Positions 49,899-60,000 of a stretch of DNA of 60,000 nucleotides are shown here, one piece after another. The DNA lies in assembly GCA_014529385.2 (NCBI GenBank), contig CM043959.1, forward strand, positions 93,944,529 through 94,004,528. Reading direction: 5' to 3'. Every line of letters begins with the position of its first letter. The stretch's first letter is position 1. Under the pieces are notes generated by a model. It saw only the letters and a program-made list of their open reading frames with translations. It did no database searches and had not been told where the DNA came from. The position numbers and the translations under genes were made by a program. The DNA is from Adiantum capillus-veneris (lineage: Eukaryota; Streptophyta; Polypodiopsida; Polypodiales; Pteridaceae).

Positions 49899-49903
49899 CC
49901 ATA

Positions 49904-51558
49904 TGCCTTGAATATGCAAGTATAAGTGATTGCATTTGGAGAGTTTTCTCTCTTTGCATCTGCTCCAAATATCCAGCTTCCTGGTCCTGCCTTATTGGAG
50001 TTATCCCGCAATCATTGCATTCCAAGAGACGACATTCTGAATAGGAAGCTCTTCCAGCACTTTTTGTCCTTCAGTACGAGCACCACATAGATTCCTCCTG
50101 ACTAATAACAGTCTCATCGATTTGAAATTACCATAACTTGACCGTCCGGATTCTGTTTGTCTTGTCGTCACTTTCTATGACCTTCATACACTGCATAGAA
50201 CATACACATCACCTGGAAAGGCTCTGAAACCCTCAGTTGGCACACTGACCGAGCCAATCAGACTGATAAAAAACTGGCCCCCGGTGTATCTTTAAGGGCC
50301 AATATCTTGGCAACAACCGGAACTCCGATCGCTGATCTGTAAAGACCAACACACTCCACAAAGTGGGCACTTCAGGCCCGTGCATTCATTTCATTTTTTT
50401 CACCTCAGCTACAATTGCCCAATCCGGTACGGATCTGCAATCGACTTGAACTTTAAACTTCCATAACTTCTTCACCGTAGCTCCTATTGACGAGCAGCAA
50501 AGACAAGCCGGTAGAGCAATTCAAGCACTGCAGTTCTAGATCATAATCTCTCATATGTGGTCACTGCAAGCATACTCATTTTTGGCATCATTGAGGCATC
50601 TGTTGGCCCTCTTAAGCCGCATCTCGCATACATTAATCATTAAACTTGGCCTGTTATCAAGCCCTGATCACTGCTCACTTAATGTGTAGGCTTCAAAGAA
50701 GCTTTTCTTGCATTTCTTTGCTCTTTTTTTTATCATGGCGGCGGAGCTGCACAACATCCACCCCCTCTGAACCTGCACAGCCTCCGGTTTGTGCCAATAG
50801 CACTTCAATATGTATTTGCTACATGTACCTTAAGCTCTTTGCCATCATCAGACTCACGTAACTGGTAAAAATATGAAACAAAAAGAAATAAGGCTTATAC
50901 CCTATCATCAATGTTCTTGCTTAATCATTAGGTAGCTGTCCATCAAGAATCTCTGAACTGTATCTGCCGTATCTTCAAAGCATTCAATTATGGATAACAT
51001 GTTTAGTGAATCCCGCCAGACTCAAGTGCTCCAGTTAATGATGCACACGGCTTGACCATTAAGTTTTCTTTAAGGAACCCTGTCAAGCTCAAGTATGACT
51101 TACTCTGTATGCACACGGAATGGCCGTCAAGTCCTTTACTTCAAGTTCTCTTTTAGCAGAACCAACTCAATAGATGTGAAGATACTTCATCAATTATCCA
51201 AAAAAGTCAACTGGAAGCCAACGATGTAATATTATTGTGACTGCATAACCGAAAACTCTTCTGACTTAGCGTAATCTAAGAAACAAAACCTTATACCATG
51301 CAACCTGCTGCAAGAGATAACTGGTACTCTTCAAATCTGAAACTTTGCACTTTAGTAGCCCTCGGGATCAAACGGGAAACTAATCATCTGTCCTAATGTG
51401 AGCATTCCTTTAAAAAATTTGCACCATCCTCCAGGATCATAGGGAAAATACAGGAATTTTCAATCATTACAGCATAAACATACATTAACCCACAAACCTT
51501 CATGAAAACTGCCTGGATCATATGGCATATAAGTTAATTGCCCTGGATCATGCATATA
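49904..51558. other. non-coding stretch, possibly an ancient LTR
   Basis: No gene is visible. Phrases such as 'ccataacttgaccgtccgg' (near 50131) and 'ccataacttcttcaccgtag' (near 50460) resemble text common in plant gypsy LTRs, but no paired copy, primer site or ends were found. A 71-codon frame at 50646-50861 has no support. Confidence 0.3.
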
Positions 51559-53219
<1,661 letters not shown>

Positions 53220-53220
53220 T

Positions 53221-53232
53221 TGGTATCAGAGC
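53221..53232 (+). promoter_or_regulatory. primer-binding site of gypsy A3
   Basis: TGGTATCAGAGC, one base after the LTR. Confidence 0.93.
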
Positions 53233-53633
53233 ATTTGGTTTCTCTTTTCTTGCTTAAGAAGAGAGGTCCTTAAGTAGCCTATAAATGGTTGATGTTGTTA
53301 ATTATAATAGAGTAAGTGGAACTGGGATCTAATATCGGTTTTGTTAACCCCACTATGTGGGGGATGGTGCACACCTCGGGAGCTTTGGACTTAATAATGG
53401 AGTCTTTTTAGACTTGCCTACGGCTTTACCATTATTGAGCCATAAGAAGTCCTAAAGGAGCTAGCCCTTGGCAACTCTGCTATGTTAGACCTACTCCTCT
53501 ACTCTCTATAATTAACCACTTTGAGCCGTGGGTGTAGATACTTAAGAGCCGATTTTCAAAGGCTAAGAGGAGTGGCAACTAAGGTTTTGTATTGCCAAAG
53601 CATACACTAAGTATAAACATAAATTTTGTTAAC

Positions 53634-56346
53634 ATGGCTGACAATAATCAAGAGAGTAGAATGAACATTGATAGATTTGATTTTGCACATGAAGGTGCTA
53701 ATGATGATGCTCCCATGTTTGTGAATTATCTCGTCACTAGGTTGTAGCAAGCTATGGGCAACCCTGTTTTGCAAGCCGAAGTTACTTAACAACTTCGTGC
53801 TTATGGAATTTCCCTTCATCTCCCAGAGGAGCTAGAGAGAGCTTAGGAGGCCTCTTGAAGAGACCCCCAAAAGAAGACTCTCTCCCATTCGAGAGGAGGA
53901 ATCCAAAGAGAAAGAAAGCAATGAAAGTCTAAGTTCTTCTGAAGATGTGGCTCCATGAAGACGGTGGTCTAGACGATCGCCTACTCCTCCCAAGAGGAAA
54001 AGAGCAACCTATAGTCCTTCTCCTCATCACCCTGAAAGGCAAGAGAGGAAAAAAAGGAAGAAAAGGGCTAGGAAGAGGTCACCCTCTTCTCCTTCTTCTT
54101 CACCCTCCTCCTCTTCCGATGAAAGTTATGGTTAGTCTCCTAGAGAATACAAGAGGGGAGGACATCGCAAATCATTTCCTGCATGGCGAAGGTCACAAAA
54201 GCTAAAGAAGTTCAAGCAGGGAGGAAAGAGTATCTCTTTTCTCACCTACGATGGCACCTTTGGTGCTACTGACAAAGTGTTGGCCTTCATCCAGCAATTT
54301 GATGCGGCCTTTGGGGATGAGGGCTTCACAGAGTCCTCCAAGCTACGCCATGTAGCTATGCATTTCCAGAAATCAGCTCGTCAATGGTGGGCTAGCCTTC
54401 GTGGCAATGGAGAAGCCCCAAAGACATGGAAAACTCTACGAGTTTCCATCATGAAGCAATTTCTTCCAAGCGATACTAAAGATAAAGTTCTTACCGAATG
54501 GCGCGGCTTGAAGCTTCTCTCTCATGAGTCTATCAACAAGTATGTAGACAAGTTTTGGGATTTACATCTCAAAGCTACTGTCTTTCAAAAGATAGACTTT
54601 GCCGAGCAAAGACATCAATTCTGTGCGGGATTACCTGAAGAGATGGCCGAATACATCAACTCTCAACGGCCTGGTACTATTACCGAAGTAATCCATCACA
54701 CCATGGTTTCTTCACGCATCAATTTCCATCAAGGGGCTAGACGTAATGTCAAGCCCATGGAAAACAAAGATAAAAATGATGCAAAGGGGAAATCCAATAC
54801 TCAAAATAATTCCCAAGGCACTTCCAACAACAACAATCGGTCCAAGGAGAAGGGAGTTTACAAAGGTAACAACAAACTCTCTCCTGAAGAGCTTGAAGCT
54901 TTTTGCAAGGACCATAAATGTTTCAAGTGTGGGGAGCAAGGACATGGCTATCGTTCTTGCCCCAAGAAGAATACTCGCAATGAGACTCCTAGGGCTTCCA
55001 CCATCGAAGCTCCAAAAGAGGATGCTCATTGCAAAGGATCATCACTCTCCTATGCTTGGGGAAAGGTAAGAGAGCATGATGCATTCATCTTGTTTGACCC
55101 TGGCTCTACTCTTAACTTCATATCAATAGAGTTGGCCACCAAGTTGGGCATTCAAGCTTTTGAGATGGGAGATATAGTAACAGCTGATGCAGTTTCAAGG
55201 GACAACAAGCCTCCGTTACTCCCTTGATTGGGAAGTTGAGGCTTCATGTCCAAAGCTATGTCGACAAAGAAGACTTCTTCATTTCTCCTCTCCAACATCA
55301 GGATGTTATCCTAGGGGCACCATGGTTTGATCGCATGGCTGCCAACATGAAGTTCCCTGAAAGGAGAATTTACTTCACCTACAAGGGAAAGAACATGTAT
55401 ATAGATGCTAGTGAGCGTGGTCGCACTATTCCACTTGTAAATCCTCTTTCTTTTGATAAATCAATGAAGAGCTCAGTTTCTGCGTACATGATTTATGTCA
55501 AAGAGTCTCTAAAAGCTAATAATGTTTCATCAAATGAAAATGATAGGAATCGAGAAGAGTTAGACTTGTCTACTTTTCTAAAAGGATTCCAAGATGTGTT
55601 CATCGATGATATCCCTATGGACCTACCTCAAAAACGAGGGGATGATGACCATCGTATTGAGCTCCTTCCAGGAAGCTCACCCCCTAACAAACCTCCTTAT
55701 CGAGTCTCACAAGCTCAACAAGAGGAGATTATGAGGCAAGTACAGGAATTGGTAGACAAAGGGATGGTGAGTCCTAGTTCCTCTCCCTTTTGTTCTCCAG
55801 TCCTTTTAGTGCAAAAGAAAGATGGTACATACTGTATGTGTGTGGACTATCGATCACTAAACCATATCACTATCAAAAACAGATTTTCCGTGCCTTGGGT
55901 AGAAGATCTGTTTGATAAGCTACAAGGCTCTACCTACTTCAGTAGGATTGACCTTAAGAGTGGCTATCATCAAATAAGGATAGTGGATGAAGATATCCTA
56001 AAGACCGCGCTTCGCACAACATTTGGTCTTTATGAATATCTAGTCATGCCTTTTGGCTTGAGTAATGCACCAGCTACTTTCAATCGTCTCATGGAGAAAA
56101 GTTTTAGACCATATCGTAAATTCACTGGAGTGTTCTTTGATGATATCATCATCTACTCCAAGTCTTTGGAGGAACATAGGCAACATCTCCAAGTGATTTT
56201 TCAAGCCTTGAGGGAGAACAAACTTTTTCTTAACCAAAAGAAAAGTGAATTCTTCCTTCAAGAGATTCAATATCTAGGTCATATTATCTCTCACGATGGT
56301 ATTCGTATGGATCCATCAAAATTAGAGGTAATAAAATCATGGCCTA
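53634..56346 (+). pseudogene. gypsy A3 gag-protease-RT, disrupted and interrupted
   Basis: Gag starts at ATG 53634. Stops: 53745 TAG (also in A1), 53787 TAA, 53955 TGA, and a TAG near 54134. A four-base insertion near 53833 ('ctag') and a one-base loss near 55192 change frame. The zinc knuckle is intact (54919-54960), the protease reads F-D-P-G-S, and reverse transcriptase has F-F-D-D (56133-56144). The pol frame 55224-56346 is open for over 370 codons until copia C interrupts it. Confidence 0.92.
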
Positions 56347-56539
56347 TGTTGGGGTATAGGCGTCTCTGCCTTGCCCGGCCGCCCAGAGTCTGGGCGCCCA
56401 CTGACTTGTATACCTTATACATAGCATAAGTGTATAGGGGGCTGCTCACTCTTTTGAGTCTCCCCACCCATATCTGTGTGTCTCGTGTGTCTCCTTCTCT
56501 CGCTCACTCTCCGTTTGTGGTGCTGCCCGATCCCCTTCA
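56347..56539 (+). repeat. 5' LTR of copia C
   Basis: 193 bp, from TGTTGGGGTATAGG to CCCCTTCA. The 3' copy should therefore end about 18 bp beyond the window. Confidence 0.9.
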
Positions 56540-56541
56540 AT

Positions 56542-56553
56542 TGGTATCAGAGC
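56542..56553 (+). promoter_or_regulatory. primer-binding site of copia C
   Basis: TGGTATCAGAGC, two bases after the LTR. Confidence 0.93.
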
Positions 56554-57985
56554 TATGGTGACCGCGGAGAGCACGACGGCTTTGAGAGCTTCGAGGCGAT
56601 AGCTCGCTCGCTCTCGATGGTGGAGTTCGATCGCGGAGTTTCACGGAGAGCGATTTTAGCTTGAGGAGCATTGTCTTTGGAGCTTAGGAGCTTGGTGTGG
56701 TCAAGCTTGGTCGAGGAGGCGGTTGCGGCTTCCTTGGTGAGAGGAGCTTTTGAGCTCAGTGGAGCTCGTTAGAGAAGTGCTCGACGGAGGAGATCTTGAC
56801 ATTCGAGTGCTTGGATGCTGTTGTGTTAGAGCTCTTGCGTTGGAGCTTGCATTGAGAGGACATTGTATCACGCAGAGTGGAGCACGAGCAGGTTCAAGAC
56901 TGTGTGCAACTCGTTTTTGCCATTTTCGGGCTCTAAAACGCAGTTTTTTGCATAGCTCCGTCATACAGAGTCAGATCTACATGATCCAGGAGTCTAGGTC
57001 AGGGTTTTGGCATGCTCCGGACGCAATGGTGATGACTATTTTCTGAAATTATGCTTTGAATTACAACAGGTATAGCAACAGGTTTATTTGTGCACTTTCG
57101 GGTCCCAAAAACACTGTTTTTGGTATATCTCACACACATGGAGTATTTTCTGTAGCAACCAGCAAATTCATAGGTGTACACAGGTTTTTGGATATGCATT
57201 TGTCCAGAGAGCCACTCATGCGAGAGTGAGCTATGTTGCCATGGTCTTGGAGGTTTATGTATGCCATATATGGATTTGTGTATTTGTTTATGGCTGAGAT
57301 TATTTGAGATTTGGCTCAATTTATAGAAGAAACTCTGTTGGATTTTATCCAGGTTCTCGCCATAGCTTCTACGTATCCGTAGGTTGCTCTTTGATAGTTT
57401 AGTGGTTGAGTATACTCCCACTTTGACAGGTGATTTTCAATCATCATTTGGTTGGAGTTTGGAGTCACTTGTGTATGCCCTTGTGTGCTGTATTTCGTAT
57501 TGCGCATAGCGACAGATCTTGCAAGGTTTTGTGAAATGTTGCTATAGTTATCTGGCAGGCATTTGGTCATCTATTGAAAGGTATTTTGGCAGCAATCATC
57601 ACTCACATGTATGTCATTTGAGGTGCCGTTGAGTGGTACTCCGGCAAGAGCAGGTATGCTTGTATGTATGACTTTGTGAGGTGATTCCGGTCGAGTTTAT
57701 TCCCGGATTGGCCATTGTGGCATATATTATTGTCTCTTTGAGGTTTACTGTTGAGATTTTTGCTCCAGTTACAAAGGAGACTCTGCCAAAATTTTGTCAG
57801 ATATTTATGCGCGATTGAGTCATATTGACTTGTGATTTTGTGCAAGGTTTTGCACGGTTATTGGTGCAACTTTGCATCAGGTTTTGAGCCATATTTGCAG
57901 ACTTTTGTTGATGCGATTCGAGCCAGTTTAGGGCTGATTTGGTTGACATTTGCTACTCATTGTTGGTTGCTCTTTTGCGAGCATT

Positions 57986-59653
57986 ATGGCTGATTTTTCA
58001 TTTGACTTCCAGCGTTATGGTCTGACACAGTTTGATGGTGCAGATTTTGTTGCTTGGAAGGAGCATATGCTTGTTGCATTGGCGGATTTGGGGCAAGATA
58101 AACCCTTGTGTGGTTTATCGGCGAAGCCCAAGTCTATGCGTGATGATGATTGGCAGGATCTTGATGAGTTAGCCATGTCTACGATTTGTTTGCATCTGGT
58201 TGAGTCTGTTTACTGGCAGGTCTCGAGGGAGACTACAACTCATGCTTTATGGCAGAGTTTACATGCTATGTACGCGACATCCATGTCTAGAGGGGAGTCT
58301 AGTCCCACTTCTATGTCCATGGGAGAGATTGATCCCACACGCAAGTCTCGATGGCATAGAGACTTGACATGTTGGCATTGTGGACATAGAGGGCACATTA
58401 GGTGTCGATGTTTCAGGCGTTTGAGACAACGGAGGTGACAGATGTGTGATGCAGATTTGGGCATGACAGATGCTAGTGAGATCAGTACGGTGGTTACTGA
58501 GTATGCTTGTGACAGTGATGTCACATTTGCATCTAGCTTGTCTTCAGACGATCTTATGTCTACGGATTGCATATCGGATTTCACATTGTCTTCACATTGG
58601 TTACTAGATTCAGATGCTACTTTCCATGTCACGTCGCATCGTGAGTGGTTTAGCACGTTTTCTAGTGGGAGACTTGGTTGTGTGCACATGGCTGATGGTG
58701 TTGTGTATGACATTGAGGGTATAGGAGACGTATGTTTGTCCTTGCCCAGTGGTATGAGATTTACCCTACGTCATGTGCGTTATGTGCCAGATCTGAGACG
58801 GGATTTGATCTCAGTCAGACAGTTACGGAATAGTGGATGTCAGATTTCGCTACGAGAGCGAGATTTTGTGATGCATTTGGGTTCGCTAGTGATTGCGAGA
58901 GGTGCCAGGAGTGGTACAGGTTACCCATTGCATGTGGATCACGGGAGAGACGGTGTTGTCTCTGTGATCACGCAGCCAGGTAGAGAGCGAGAGAGCAGGC
59001 GAGTCTCTTTTGCTTGTGGGTTGCAGGATGCTTTGCATGGAGTGCAGAGTAGTGAGCTCGTTGTGCACACAGTTGGGGCACGACTTGAGCAGTCACACAG
59101 AGAGGTGATAGAGTCAGACATGCATGCTTTCCTAGTGACTGAGCAAAGCAGAGAGTCAGTTGTGCGAGATACTTCTATGCAGGATAGACAAGTAGAGAGG
59201 TCTTGCTCTAGTGAGTCACGATAGGAGGACGTTGTGCAAGAGTCTATGCATACGGAGTTAGAGCATGAGAGCTCTAGTGAGTCACAGCAGATTGAGTGGT
59301 TATGTTTGCAGTGGATGATTGCAGGACATCTAGAGCAGCTGGTTTGCTCTGAGGTTGCACGACAGGTTGATGCGTCTTTTGGGGACAGTCAGGAGATGCA
59401 TGTGGCTGACACGCCTTGTCAGTCAGAGATACCTATTTCCAGGGATATATATGTTGATGCATGCTCTGTAGAGCTAGCAGGGCCCGCTAGCATTGCATCG
59501 GCATTCGGTGGTCTCATCTATGAGATGCTGATCTTGAGACTGGATATCACAGCTGTAGTGGGAGCATTTGCAGTTGGGGTTGTCAGTTGTTTGTTGACTG
59601 ATGATGGCATAGTGCACAAGGGAGATATGCAGGTATTGCGTACATACTTGTAG
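57986..59653 (+). pseudogene. copia C gag-protease protein with an unrecognised C-terminal part
   Basis: The start chosen is M-A-D-F-S-F at 57986, since copia gag proteins commonly begin with Met-Ala. The ORF extends 12 codons upstream with no gag-like sequence. One frame runs to 59653 with only two stops, TGA at 58436 and TAG at 59222. Residues 1-100 are a short UBN2-like gag ('FDGADFVAWKEHMLVAL'). A zinc knuckle C-W-H-C...H-I-R-C-R-C follows (about 58368-58411). The protease region has L-D-S-D-A-T where D-S-G-A is expected, then a pre-integrase-like V-R-Y-V-P-D-L-R-R-D-L-I-S-V. The last ~220 codons are Glu/Ser/Gln-rich and end in a hydrophobic patch; I do not recognise them. It probably packages element RNA. 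Confidence 0.75.
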
Positions 59654-59825
59654 TATGTGTGCGGTAAGTCTGGTGGTGTATGGACTTACACAGGAGCAGG
59701 ACAGCCGGATGCACACGATCACAGCCAGCCAGTGGGCATCGGTTGAGAGCAGTTTTCTCTCACCTTTTGTAGTCTTTAGACTAGGTTCTCTTGCTTAAAG
59801 GCACAGTCGCCTTTAAGTGGGAGGT

Positions 59826-60000
59826 TGTTGGGGTATAGGCGTCTGTGCCTTGCCCGGCCGCCCAGAGTCTGGGCGCCCACTGACTTGTATACCTTATACA
59901 TAACATAAGTGTATAGGGGGCTGCTCACTCTTTTGAGTCTCCCCACCCATATCTGTGTGTCTCGTGTGTCTCCTTCTCTCGCTCACTCTCCGTTTGTGGT
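59826..60000 (+). repeat. 3' LTR of copia C, cut by the window edge
   Basis: The first 175 bp match the 5' LTR with two differences (near 59845 and 59902). Confidence 0.92.

Larger units (their letters stand above)
56347..60000 (+). mobile_element. Ty1/copia-type element C, non-autonomous, young, nested in A3
   Basis: The 5' LTR (56347-56539) and the start of the 3' LTR (59826 to the window edge) differ at only two bases over about 175. The interior of about 3.3 kb holds a primer site, an unusually long leader of about 1.4 kb (56554-57985), one frame with gag, zinc knuckle and protease (57986-59653), and a purine tract AAGTGGGAGGT before the LTR. Integrase, reverse transcriptase and RNase H are missing, so it must rely on another element's enzymes. 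It interrupts the pol of gypsy A3 after 'ggccta'. Confidence 0.9.

Overview
The window looks like a repeat-dense intergenic stretch of a land-plant nuclear genome. The evidence is plant-type Ty3/gypsy and Ty1/copia elements primed by initiator tRNA-Met (primer-binding site TGGTATCAGAGC), a CACTA-type transposase fragment, an L1-type LINE, a Tourist-like MITE, tRNA-derived SINE-like repeats and very many (GA)n/(CT)n microsatellites. No housekeeping gene was recognised. A fern, lycophyte or bryophyte would fit, but the species cannot be fixed from the sequence alone.

Layout. 1-1.5 kb: simple repeats and a degenerate telomere-like array. 1.6-4.65 kb: a two-exon CACTA transposase fragment (+) abutting a decayed copia element (-). 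5-7.5 kb: long microsatellites with no recognisable gene. 7.8-10.5 kb: a broken minus-strand coiled-coil gene of unknown family. 11.0-17.3 kb: a minus-strand gag-only LTR retrotransposon with an LTR of about 2.75 kb. 17.5-26.3 kb: gypsy element A1, complete but mutated. 26.8-28.4 kb: LINE fragment (-). 28.9-31.4 kb: internally deleted copia B1 with a MITE inside its 3' LTR. 32.5-35.5 kb: SINE-like repeats, a GC-rich minus-strand gene fragment resembling the catalytic domain of enterotoxin-A-type ADP-ribosyltransferases, and a Tourist-like MITE. 35.85-41.0 kb: full-length young copia B2. 41.1-49.9 kb: gypsy A2. 51.6 kb to the end: gypsy A3, split at 56,346 by young copia C, which runs off the right edge.

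Target-site duplications fix the ends of A1 (CTTTGT), A2 (CCATA), B1 (AACTA) and B2 (TTTAT). A1, A2 and A3 are one family, so their shared and private mutations can be compared. Most private stop codons are C-to-T or G-to-A changes, many of them at CG or CHG sites, as expected after cytosine methylation and deamination.

No single new pathway is visible. The observations most worth following are the ADP-ribosyltransferase-like gene (probable horizontal transfer, now frameshifted), the two gag-only LTR elements, and the two SINE-like families. Similarity statements come from reading the sequence by eye; no database search was possible.
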